From assembly GCA_028876585.1 (NCBI GenBank), contig JAGWRL010000133.1, positions 1-8,984 of the forward strand: 8,984 bases of DNA, given 5' to 3'. The position numbers and the translations under genes were made by a program. Below, piece by piece: positions 1 to 6,826 of this stretch. Under the pieces are notes generated by a model that worked only from the letters and a program-made list of their open reading frames with translations, ran no database searches and was not told the origin of the DNA. The stretch comes from Pseudomonadota bacterium (GTDB lineage: Bacteria; Pseudomonadota; Alphaproteobacteria; Rhizobiales; Beijerinckiaceae). Numbering within the stretch: the first letter of the stretch is position 1; every line of letters starts with the position of its first letter.

Positions 1-945
1 TCGATTCTGGAGACGCCGAGCGGCGCCAACCCGCGCCAGAACGCCTGGTTGACGCTGCAATTGCGGGTCAAGCTCAATTTCTGCGATTCGAAGACCCCGG
101 CGCCGGGCCGCACGGTGCAGCGCGCCGGCCGTTGGTGCGCCCGCGATCTCGATGGTTATCTGTTCCCTCTGCTCGATTGGACGCCGGAGCTGATCGACAA
201 GTTCATGCGCGGCTTCGCCAAGCGCGCGGAAGACACCTGGAACTTCCAGTTCCTGCTGATCACGCCGGGCGATTACGCCGACCTGGATTACGACGCGGAC
301 TGGACGGCTTCGATGCCGCTGAAGGTGCGCCCCAACGTGCTCTGCCTGCTGCGCCTGGCGGTGATCGGCCCGAGCGGGTTGCTCGACAATTCGCCCGCCG
401 CCGGCCCGTTGCGCAGCGGCGCGCCGCACCGGACGATCAACGTGTTCAACCTCGACAAGACGGTGAGCGCGGTCGATCTCGCCCCTGACGTGACGCCGAC
501 CGCAAATACGCCGAGCCGGCGAAACATCTCCAGCTTCAACGACGGCAGTTTTCGCTCCGACGACCGCGACTATGACGATTCCGATCTGTTCCGCCCGCGC
601 GTGATCGACGCGGCCAACAAGGTGCATCACAACACGATCGGCCACGAGGTCGGCCACGCGCTCGGCCAGGCCCACATTCGCGGCCTCGACGGCGACGCCA
701 CCTGCGCGCTCGGTTCGGCGACCGGCAATGACGGGCGCTGCTACGGCGCCGACATGGAGGGCTGGGACATCATGGGCGGCGGCGATCGGGTCTATCTCGT
801 CAACGCGATTTCGTGGAAGGAGCGCATCGCCCTGCACACCGGCCTGCCGTCGACGCGCTGGCCGGCCACCGGCGTCACCGCGACCCCGCCGCGCAGCCTG
901 CCCGCCGCCATCGCCAACACCAGCTTCGCCCCGACGACCTGGTGA
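1..945 (+). CDS. Metzincin-type zinc metalloprotease, 5' end outside the window
   Basis: The reading frame is open from the first base, so the gene starts upstream; 314 residues are visible. A TTG at 49 is only a fallback start. The core is a metzincin zinc site, HEVGHALGQAH, at visible residues 215-225 (bases 643-675): three zinc-ligand histidines and the catalytic Glu216. A Met-turn (WDIMGGG, Met258, bases 772-774) lies 33 residues further on, as expected for metzincins. At least five cysteines flank this region (FCDSK, WCARD, LCLL, TCALG, RCYGA), which suggests a disulfide-bonded protein acting outside the cytoplasm. A signal peptide cannot be checked because the N-terminus is missing. Peptide-bond hydrolysis is a secure inference from the motif; the substrate is unknown. 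A DUF1036 gene follows 70 bp downstream. Its position beside T6SS genes allows, but does not show, an effector role. The exact peptidase family is not recognised. Confidence 0.85.
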   Translation, partial: SILETPSGANPRQNAWLTLQLRVKLNFCDSKTPAPGRTVQRAGRWCARDLDGYLFPLLDWTPELIDKFMRGFAKRAEDTWNFQFLLITPGDYADLDYDADWTASMPLKVRPNVLCLLRLAVIGPSGLLDNSPAAGPLRSGAPHRTINVFNLDKTVSAVDLAPDVTPTANTPSRRNISSFNDGSFRSDDRDYDDSDLFRPRVIDAANKVHHNTIGHEVGHALGQAHIRGLDGDATCALGSATGNDGRCYGADMEGWDIMGGGDRVYLVNAISWKERIALHTGLPSTRWPATGVTATPPRSLPAAIANTSFAPTTW

Positions 946-1015
946 GGGGCCGCTGGACGCGCGGCGAGGGCGCCGCTATCCCTGGGTCGCCCGAATGCTG
1001 CGAGACCTGTCTGAT

Positions 1016-1429
1016 ATGACCAAGCCGCGTCGATGGCTGCTGGCGCTGGCGGCGGCGGCCCTGATGTCTGGCGCCGCGCGTGCCGACATGCGCGTCTGCA
1101 ACAACACCCATATGCTGGTGAACTACGCCGTCGGCTACGTCGCCGGCGAGCGCTTCGCCACCGAGGGTTGGTGGACGGTGACGCCGGGCTCGTGCTCGAC
1201 GGCGCTGCACGGGCCGCTGCCGGGGCGGTTCGTCTATCTCTACGCGATCGACATCGACGCGGTGGACGTGCTGGCGGGCAAGGTGTCGATGTGCGTCGAC
1301 CGCGGCAAATTCCATGTTCTCGGCATTTCCGATTGCTGGCGGCGCGGCTTGCAGGCGGTCAACTTCGCCGAGATCGACACCGGCGGCGCGACGGATTGGA
1401 CGACGTTCCTCACCGATCCGCGCAAATAG
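1016..1429 (+). CDS. DUF1036 family exported protein
   Basis: The product is 137 residues if it starts at the ATG at 1016. The in-frame ATG at 995 would add seven residues; neither has a good Shine-Dalgarno sequence. I prefer 1016 because it gives a compact signal peptide: basic MTKPRR, a hydrophobic stretch at about residues 7-20, and an ARA|D-type cleavage site near residue 23. The mature part has the DUF1036 hallmarks: VCNNTH near its start, EGWWTVTPGSC at 50-60, and FVYLYA at 72-77. Four cysteines (28, 60, 93, 107) could form two disulfides. The family is widespread in alphaproteobacteria, and its molecular function is not established to my knowledge. The protein is probably periplasmic. 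Its gene lies 70 bp after the metalloprotease gene on the same strand and may be co-transcribed. It ends one base before the tssA stop on the opposite strand. Confidence 0.85.
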   Translation: MTKPRRWLLALAAAALMSGAARADMRVCNNTHMLVNYAVGYVAGERFATEGWWTVTPGSCSTALHGPLPGRFVYLYAIDIDAVDVLAGKVSMCVDRGKFHVLGISDCWRRGLQAVNFAEIDTGGATDWTTFLTDPRK

Positions 1430-1430
1430 T

Positions 1431-2684
1431 TCAGTTGCCGTTCTTCATCGTTTCGAGTTCGTCCGGCGCGTAGAGTTCGCCCAGCAGGGTGAGGAAATCG
1501 CGCGCGGCGAGCGCGCGGGCGCGGTCGAGCAGATAGGGCGCGGGGCTCGACGGCTCGACACGGCGCAGATGCGCGGCGACCTGCTCGATCAAGCCGAAGG
1601 CGCGGGCGCGGCTTTCCGCCGCCGGCGCGTCGCCGGGGGAGAAATCGAGCGCCGGCGCGTCTTGCAGGCTGCTGACGGGAATCGCAAAGGCGCCCTCGGG
1701 GCCGACGAACACGCGCGCGTTGTCGGCGTGGCGCGGCGCGAGCAGGCGCATCACCTCATAAAGGTTCTTGCCGAGCGTGGCGCGCGCCTGCGCGATCAAC
1801 AACAGCGCCGGACTCGACGGCTCCTGGTTCTGGAAATAGCCCAGCGCCGAGGCGAGCGCGGCGTCGACGTCGGACAGCACGGCGAAGCTCGCCTCACCCT
1901 GCTGCGGCTCGTCCGGCGCGCCCTCCGTGGCGACGCTCGCCGGCGCGAGAGTGGGGTCGCGGCGCACCCGCGCGGCCTGCGCGAAGTCGAGCATCTTCTC
2001 GACCAGCGGCGCCAGCGCGTTGAACCGCACCGCGCCCGCCGCGCCGGCGCGCTCGGCGGTCACCTCGGCGATCGCGCCGAGATCGTCGCGCAGCCGGCTC
2101 AGGGTCGCGTGCAAGTTGGCCAGCGCGTCGGCGTCGATGTTGGTCAAAATCCGCTCGACGACGCCGGCGGAGGCGAGCTTCTCGCCCTCGCGCAATTTGA
2201 CGTCGCCGGCGTTCACCATCACCGCGCGATAGGAGAGCGGGCCTTCGCGTTCGGATTGCAGCAGGGTCGCGTATTGCAGCGGCAGGATGACGACGGGGCC
2301 GTCGTCGAGCGTGCCGAGTTGCGCGAGCCGCGAGGAATAATCGCCCTCCTCGCCGCGCGGATGCGCCTCGTCCCAATATTGGCTCAACAGCGCCGCGATC
2401 TCCGCCACGGCGCGGGCGAAGCCGTAAAAGTCGCGGTTGAGCACGGCGAGCTTGGCCACCAGCAGCACAAGGCGCAGATCGTGGGTGCGCTTGCGCAATT
2501 GCGCCGCGACGGCGAAGGCGGCGGGGAAGTCGATGCTCTTGCGCTCGAAGTCGAAAAACGAGGCCGGCAATAGCCCTTCGGTCGCGGCGAGAAAATTCAT
2601 GAAATCAGGATCGCCGGTCAGGTCGAGATCGGGCCCGCACGGCTCCTCCGGCGAAATCGGCGCGATGGTCAAACTCTCCGTCAT
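1431..2684 (-). CDS. tssA: Type VI secretion system protein TssA (ImpA family)
   Basis: TssA organises baseplate and sheath assembly of the T6SS in the cytoplasm. This product is 417 residues. The N-terminal ImpA_N region covers about residues 8-130: ISPEEPCGPDLDLTGDPDF at 10-28, and the characteristic YWDEAHP motif at 103-109, followed by an acidic stretch and LGTLDD. The C-terminus carries the usual EPSSPxPxLLxRAxxL...DFxxLL signature at 377-401. A second copy of this signature sits at 288-312 (see findings). The frame is open far upstream (to about 2936), but the start at 2684 is chosen because GGAGGG (2694-2689) precedes it and because the TssA homology begins there. The longer version would run into the divergent gene. 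The gene diverges from the three-gene vgrG run across 97 bp. Confidence 0.92.
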   Translation of the reverse strand: MTESLTIAPISPEEPCGPDLDLTGDPDFMNFLAATEGLLPASFFDFERKSIDFPAAFAVAAQLRKRTHDLRLVLLVAKLAVLNRDFYGFARAVAEIAALLSQYWDEAHPRGEEGDYSSRLAQLGTLDDGPVVILPLQYATLLQSEREGPLSYRAVMVNAGDVKLREGEKLASAGVVERILTNIDADALANLHATLSRLRDDLGAIAEVTAERAGAAGAVRFNALAPLVEKMLDFAQAARVRRDPTLAPASVATEGAPDEPQQGEASFAVLSDVDAALASALGYFQNQEPSSPALLLIAQARATLGKNLYEVMRLLAPRHADNARVFVGPEGAFAIPVSSLQDAPALDFSPGDAPAAESRARAFGLIEQVAAHLRRVEPSSPAPYLLDRARALAARDFLTLLGELYAPDELETMKNGN

Positions 2685-2781
2685 GTCGCCCTCCGGGCCC
2701 GCGAAGCGAAAAAAGCCGCGCGGCGGACCGTAATATCGGGATAGCATAGTTCGCCAGCCCTGGGAGCGCGCGCGAAATCCG
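2685..2781. promoter_or_regulatory. Divergent tssA / vgrG-run intergenic region
   Basis: These 97 bp separate tssA (minus) from the 313-codon gene (plus), so they should hold promoters for both. An A+T-richer patch at about 2730-2751 (taatatcgggatagcatag) is the likeliest core, but I see no convincing -35/-10 pair, sigma-54 site or EcfG site. On the minus strand, the tssA leader contains the self-complementary GCCGCGCGGC (2724-2715) followed by six T (2714-2709). This resembles a small terminator or attenuator. Confidence 0.45.
2689..2694 (-). promoter_or_regulatory. Ribosome binding site that fixes the tssA start
   Basis: GGAGGG on the minus strand lies four bases before the ATG at 2684. 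It is the only strong Shine-Dalgarno match in the tssA leader. It supports this start over the in-frame ATG at 2746 and other upstream starts. Confidence 0.6.
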
Positions 2782-3723
2782 ATGAGCGGTCCGAACGACA
2801 GCGGCGCCGGCGACACGCCGACCGGCGACCTCAAATTCCCAACCGTCGACGTCGGCCTGAGCCTGCCTTCGCCGAAATTCCGGCTGCATTTGTATTTCGA
2901 CACGCCGCGGCTGGTCTGGCGCCCGGCTTTGGCCACGCCGCCGGCGCCGCGCGACCAACCGGCGTTCCTGCGGCTCGACGATCCGTTCGCCGCCGTGCTG
3001 GCGTTCGAACGCTACATCCTCGACGGATCGCTGCTGTTCTCCATGCGCCGCCCGAGCTTCGACGTGATCGACAAGGCGTTCCTCGACGCGCCGCTCGCGC
3101 CGCCGGCGCTGCTGCCAAGCTTCGCGCAGATGCGCGCCCAGGAGGAGGATGCGTTCTATCGCCGGTTGGGACGGAGCGCGCCGCTGTTCGGCGCCCCGGC
3201 GCCGACGCCGTTGTTGACGCCGCCGCTGATCGGCCCGCCGCCGCCTTCGCCGTTCTACAAACTGCCCGATCCGGCCGCGATGCGCGCCGACCCGGCCGCG
3301 CCCAAGGCCGGCGCCGTCGGCGACATTCTAAAGGCGCTGCACGGCCTGCCGATCGTGCAGGAAAATCTCAACAAGCTGAGCGACGAGGGCCTGCGCCAGG
3401 TGCGCGTGTTGAAGACAGAGTGGGACAAGGCGCCCTGGCTCGACCGCATCACCGCGATCACCATCGCCGCGCCGCTGGCGGCGGGCGTGGTCGGGGCGGC
3501 GGTGGGGCCGAGCGAATCGCGCCACCTGGCGTTCGGCGCCTTGAAAGGCGCCGACGTGCCGGTGCCCTGGGTTCCCGGCCTGTCGTTTCATGTCGACGAT
3601 TTCGGCAAGGCCGATCCGTTCCTGCTCGGCAAACCCACCGACCCGCATCAACCGCAGGCCATGCAATTCGGCCTCAAGCTCGACGTGTTGAAGGCGATCC
3701 CCGCCTTCGCCAAAGTGTTCTAA
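2782..3723 (+). CDS. Unrecognised protein encoded upstream of vgrG (T6SS-linked)
   Basis: I do not recognise this 313-residue product. It has no signal peptide. Residues 1-60 are polar and proline-rich, with a strand-like segment (FRLHLYFD, 33-40). Residues 61-130 look folded and helical. Residues 134-175 are a proline-rich linker (GPPPPSP and similar). Residues 177-222 look helical (ILKALHGLPIVQENLNKLS). A hydrophobic Ala/Gly-rich helix follows at 223-242 (ITAITIAAPLAAGVVGAAVG). The tail has strand-like repeats (DVPVPWVPGLSFHVDDFG at 258-275 and FGLKLDVLKAIPAF at 296-309). The start ATG has only a distant GGGAG (2762-2766). The gene lies 50 bp before vgrG on the same strand and is probably in its operon, so a role as T6SS cargo, adaptor or chaperone is inferred from position only. 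The ending faintly recalls proteins linked to extracellular contractile injection systems, but that is from memory and weak. Confidence 0.75.
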   Translation: MSGPNDSGAGDTPTGDLKFPTVDVGLSLPSPKFRLHLYFDTPRLVWRPALATPPAPRDQPAFLRLDDPFAAVLAFERYILDGSLLFSMRRPSFDVIDKAFLDAPLAPPALLPSFAQMRAQEEDAFYRRLGRSAPLFGAPAPTPLLTPPLIGPPPPSPFYKLPDPAAMRADPAAPKAGAVGDILKALHGLPIVQENLNKLSDEGLRQVRVLKTEWDKAPWLDRITAITIAAPLAAGVVGAAVGPSESRHLAFGALKGADVPVPWVPGLSFHVDDFGKADPFLLGKPTDPHQPQAMQFGLKLDVLKAIPAFAKVF

Positions 3724-3773
3724 CGCCTTCGTCATTCTGCTAACATCGATCAGCCGCAACCACCGAGGCTCTC

Positions 3774-5750
3774 ATGTCCGATCTCTCCCAAGACGACCGC
3801 ATCGGCAAGCTCACCACCCCCGCCGGCGGCGACACATTCGTGCTCAACCGTTTCGAGGGCACGGAAGGATTGGGCGCGTTGTTTGAATATCGCGTCGGCG
3901 CGCTTTCGCTCAAAGAGGATTTCGACCTCAACTCCATGATCGGGCGCAATTGCGATGTGCGGATCAAAGCCGTCGACGGGTTGGAGCGCCACTTCAACGG
4001 CGTGCTATGCGAGGGCAATTACACCGGCGGGCAATATGGGCTGTTTGGTTATCAGTTCGTGCTGCGGCCCTGGCTGCATCTGCTGTCGCGCACCTCGGAC
4101 TGCCGCATCTTCGCGAAAATGAAGCCCAACAAGATCATCACGCAGGTGTTTTCCGACCGCGGCTTCTCCGACTTCCGCGAGAACCTCAAGGAGGATTATC
4201 CGACGCTCGAATACACCGTGCAGTACCGCGAGACCGACCTCAACTTCGTCTGCCGGTTGATGGAGAAATACGGCATCTATTATTATTTCGAGCACACGGA
4301 GTCCAAACACACGCTGGTCCTCTGCGACTCGCCGAGCTGCCACGAGAAAATCTCCGGCCTGCAACCCGTGCCGCTGCTGCCCGTCACCGTGGAGACGCGG
4401 CGCGACCGGCAGCAGTTCGATTCGTGGTCGAGCGCGCGCGCGTTGCAAACAGGCAAGGATGCGCTCAACGACTATTTCTACGAAAAGCCCAGCCAGGACC
4501 TGCTCGCCAAGTCCGACAAACATGGCGACTATGAACATTCGACGCTGGAGACCTACGACTATCCCGGCGGCTACGACAACAAATCCGACGGCGAGAAATG
4601 GGCGAAGGTGCGGGTCGAGGCGGTGCAGGCGCTCGACGATCACCGCATCGCCATCGGCGCGGCGCCGTCGATGATCCCTGGCGGCAAATTCACCCACGAG
4701 AACAATCCGGCAAGCGGCGACAACAAGGATTACGTCGTGCTGCGCTGCACGCATTCCTATGTCGATCAGACCTACATCTCCGGCGGCGGCGCGCCGGTCG
4801 CCTATGCCGGGACCTATGAGTTGATGGACGCGAGCCGGCAGTTCCGCTCGATCCTCGCCACGCGTCGCTCTGTGGTGGTGGGCTGGCAATCGGCTTTGGT
4901 CGTCGGCCAGCAGGGCGAGGAGATCGACGTCGACGAACAGGGCCGCATTCTCGTGCAGTTCTACTGGGACAGGAAGAAGGACAATTCGCGCCGCATCCGC
5001 GTCGCGCAATTCTGGGCCGGCAAGACGCGCGGGGCATGGTTCTGCCCGCGCATCGGCGACGAGGTGCTGGTGCAATACGAGGACGGCGATCCCGACCGGC
5101 CGATGGTGGTCGGCTCGGTCTACAACGGCGAGAACACGGTGCCGACCACATTGCCGGACAAGAAGACCCATTCCGGTCTGCTGACCAAATCGAGCAAGAA
5201 CAGCGACGGCTACCACATGCTGATGTTCGACGACACGGTCGGCCAGGAGCGGGTGAAGCTGCGCTCGCAGAAGGATCTGATGTTCAAGGCGCTCAACAAC
5301 GAGCAGCGCGACATCCTGATGGATCAGACCGAGAATGTCGGCAAGGACGAGACGATCAACGTCGGCATGGACATGGCGAATGACATGTCGAAGGGCGGCG
5401 GCAACTGGACGCTCAACGCGTTCAAGACGGCGACGATCAATGTCGGGCCGCAGGGCATGCCGCTGACGCAGATCGCGATGACGCAACAGGACATCACGCT
5501 CAGCGTCGGGCCGGGAGGGTTGTTCGCCAAGATCGTGATGAACGCGAGCGGGATCAGTTTCACGGTGATGGGGGGGCTCACCACACATTCGTGGACGGCC
5601 GCCTCGACGTCGTTGATGTCGCCGACGATCAGTGAAACCGCATTGGCGGCGATCAGCATGATGGCGCCCTCGGGCGTCACGGCCGCCACGACGCTCAATA
5701 CGCCGGCGCTGGTCGCGGGCGGCGCCATCGTCGGCGGCGTTCCGATCTGA
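3774..5750 (+). CDS. vgrG: Type VI secretion spike protein VgrG (TssI)
   Basis: VgrG trimers form the puncturing tip of the T6SS, mounted on the Hcp tube, and carry effectors out of the cell. The product is 658 residues. The gp27-like base covers about residues 15-365, including the highly typical YRETDLNFVCRLMEKYGIYYYFEH region at 151-174. The gp5-like OB fold follows at about 378-455 (DEQGRILVQFYWDR, then RVAQFWAGKTRGAWFCPRIGDEVLV and GDPDRPMVVGSVYNGEN). A needle of beta-helix character runs from about 490 to 600 (DLMFKALNNEQRDI, VGKDETINVG, GPQGMPLTQIAMTQQDITLSVG). The protein ends in a short Ala/Gly/Val-rich tail (ALVAGGAIVGGVPI), with no effector domain, so this is a canonical rather than an evolved VgrG. 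GAGG at 3765-3768 sits five bases before the ATG. The DUF6931 gene starts 10 bp after the stop. Confidence 0.97.
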   Translation: MSDLSQDDRIGKLTTPAGGDTFVLNRFEGTEGLGALFEYRVGALSLKEDFDLNSMIGRNCDVRIKAVDGLERHFNGVLCEGNYTGGQYGLFGYQFVLRPWLHLLSRTSDCRIFAKMKPNKIITQVFSDRGFSDFRENLKEDYPTLEYTVQYRETDLNFVCRLMEKYGIYYYFEHTESKHTLVLCDSPSCHEKISGLQPVPLLPVTVETRRDRQQFDSWSSARALQTGKDALNDYFYEKPSQDLLAKSDKHGDYEHSTLETYDYPGGYDNKSDGEKWAKVRVEAVQALDDHRIAIGAAPSMIPGGKFTHENNPASGDNKDYVVLRCTHSYVDQTYISGGGAPVAYAGTYELMDASRQFRSILATRRSVVVGWQSALVVGQQGEEIDVDEQGRILVQFYWDRKKDNSRRIRVAQFWAGKTRGAWFCPRIGDEVLVQYEDGDPDRPMVVGSVYNGENTVPTTLPDKKTHSGLLTKSSKNSDGYHMLMFDDTVGQERVKLRSQKDLMFKALNNEQRDILMDQTENVGKDETINVGMDMANDMSKGGGNWTLNAFKTATINVGPQGMPLTQIAMTQQDITLSVGPGGLFAKIVMNASGISFTVMGGLTTHSWTAASTSLMSPTISETALAAISMMAPSGVTAATTLNTPALVAGGAIVGGVPI

Positions 5751-5760
5751 GGAGGCGCGC

Positions 5761-6348
5761 GTGAACCGCATCCGTTTCACTGAGGCCGCCGATGTGTTCG
5801 CCGCCTATCCGCTGCTGGAGCATTTCGCCGCGCGCCCCACCGGCCCGCGTGCGCCGCTCGACTACGTGCGCGATCTGATGGCGGCGCCGCCGCCCAGCGC
5901 CGCGCTCGCTTTCCTCGCCCATCTGCTGCCGCGCCGCGAGGCGATCTGGTGGGGATGCCAATGCGTCAGCGCGGCGTCGCCGGCGCGCGCGCCCGGCCTA
6001 CAACTCGCGCAGCGCTGGGTGCGCGGTCCTGACGAAGCGCTGCGGCGCGAGGCGCTGGCCTACAGTCAGGCCAGCGACCTGAAGGCGCCGGACGCCTGGT
6101 TGGCGCGCGCCGTCGGCTATTCCGGCGGCAGTCTGCTCGCGCCCGATCAACCCGCGACGCCGCCGGCGCCGGACGCCTGCGCGCAGGCCGTCAACGCCGC
6201 CGCGGTGCTGGCGGCGGCGGCGCAGCCGGCGCCGGCGGTGCTGCCGTGGATCAGAGCTTTCGCCGAGGCGGGGATCAGATTCGCGCAAGGCGGGGAGGCG
6301 CGGGTCGACGCGCCGGCAAAGGCTCAATCGCCGCTGTCGCCCCAATAG
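5761..6348 (+). CDS. DUF6931 family protein, downstream partner of vgrG
   Basis: The product is 195 residues and starts at GTG 5761. AGGAGG (5750-5755) overlaps the last base of the vgrG stop and lies five bases ahead, so translation is probably coupled to vgrG. The protein is Ala-rich and soluble, with no signal peptide or membrane segment. Recognisable conserved pieces are PRREAIWWGCQCV (57-69) and DAWLARAVGYSGGSLLAP (111-128), which match my recollection of DUF6931. That family is commonly found next to T6SS vgrG genes; its biochemical role is not known to me. Adjacency suggests a loading, adaptor or regulatory role for the VgrG tip. Residues 178-195 are a disordered-looking tail, and the last 25 bases overlap the 3' end of the PRC-barrel gene on the opposite strand. 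The family name is moderately certain; the gene is certain. Confidence 0.8.
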   Translation: MNRIRFTEAADVFAAYPLLEHFAARPTGPRAPLDYVRDLMAAPPPSAALAFLAHLLPRREAIWWGCQCVSAASPARAPGLQLAQRWVRGPDEALRREALAYSQASDLKAPDAWLARAVGYSGGSLLAPDQPATPPAPDACAQAVNAAAVLAAAAQPAPAVLPWIRAFAEAGIRFAQGGEARVDAPAKAQSPLSPQ

Positions 6349-6695
6349 AGCGGCGAGCCGTAGACGCGCCGCCGGACGTCCTCATAAGTCCAATACGGCG
6401 CCGCGCCCGCCGCATAGGCCGGCACGCCCTCGATCACGCGCGACTCGATGTCGACGACATAGCCGCCGAGGTTGGAATCGTATTTCAGTTTCGACCACGC
6501 AATCGTGAAGTCGTCGCCGCCGAAGCCGAGGATGTCGTCGAACGACAGGATCGCGTAGACGGCTTTGCCCGAGCGCTTGTCGAGCGTCACGTCCTCGATC
6601 GAACCGAGCCTCTCGCCGTGCGGGGAGTACACGTTCGCGCCCTGCACCTGGCTGGCCTTGATCAACGAACCGCGCGGCGTCGCGAAAGTATCCAT
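6324..6695 (-). CDS. PRC-barrel domain protein
   Basis: The product is 123 residues. A PRC-barrel domain spans about residues 8-88: LIKASQVQGANVYSPHGERLG (11-31), then IEDVTLDKRSGKAVYAILSF (33-52) and FTIAWSKLKYD (63-73). Members of this small beta-barrel superfamily include the RimM and photosynthetic reaction-centre H modules; stand-alone versions are common in alphaproteobacteria and are often linked to stress responses. The tail (98-123) is aromatic and acidic (APYWTYEDVRRRVYGSPLYWGD). No signal peptide is visible, so it is probably cytoplasmic. AGGAGG (6707-6702) lies six bases before the ATG. An EcfG-like promoter match lies just upstream (6726-6750), with its -10 element about 30 bases from the start codon. 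It diverges from the DUF3309 gene. The specific ligand or partner is unknown. Confidence 0.88.
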   Translation of the reverse strand: MDTFATPRGSLIKASQVQGANVYSPHGERLGSIEDVTLDKRSGKAVYAILSFDDILGFGGDDFTIAWSKLKYDSNLGGYVVDIESRVIEGVPAYAAGAAPYWTYEDVRRRVYGSPLYWGDSGD

Positions 6696-6725
6696 CTCCA
6701 GCCTCCTGTCGTCTGTTGCTCAATC

Positions 6726-6750
6726 AACTCGGCGCGGCCGGGCGGGTTCC
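6726..6750 (-). promoter_or_regulatory. EcfG-type general stress promoter for the PRC-barrel gene
   Basis: Read on the minus strand, the -35 element GGAAC (6750-6746) is followed by 16 bases and then AGTT (6729-6726). This fits the GGAAC-N16/17-cGTT consensus of alphaproteobacterial EcfG sigma factors except at the first base of the -10 element. Transcription would start near 6720, leaving a short leader that contains the AGGAGG ribosome site. Confidence 0.55.
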
Positions 6751-6761
6751 GTCGCGGGAGC

Positions 6762-6787
6762 GGAACGATCTCCTTTTCGCCGGCGTT
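6762..6787 (+). promoter_or_regulatory. EcfG-type general stress promoter for the DUF3309 gene
   Basis: GGAAC (6762-6766), 17 bases, then CGTT (6784-6787) is an exact match to the EcfG consensus GGAAC-N16/17-CGTT. The -10 element lies about 39 bases before the ATG at 6827, leaving room for the AGGAG ribosome site at 6816-6820. The placement and the nature of the gene both support it. Confidence 0.6.
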
Positions 6788-6826
6788 CAAAGCCGAGGGG
6801 CGCGGGCGCGGATACAGGAGAGCCAG

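Noticed and set aside
1314..2573. Long + strand open frame of about 419 codons opposite tssA
   Set aside because: It is antisense to tssA, is Arg/Gly/Ala-rich, and has no recognisable domain. Long antisense frames are expected in DNA this rich in G+C.
5581..5750. C-terminal effector domain on VgrG
   Set aside because: The end of the protein is only a short Ala/Thr/Val-rich tail after the beta-helix, with no catalytic motif and no room for a toxin domain.
4005..5780. Long - strand open frame of about 591 codons opposite vgrG
   Set aside because: The opposite strand encodes a textbook VgrG. The antisense product is His/Arg/Val-rich with no family resemblance and no ribosome site.
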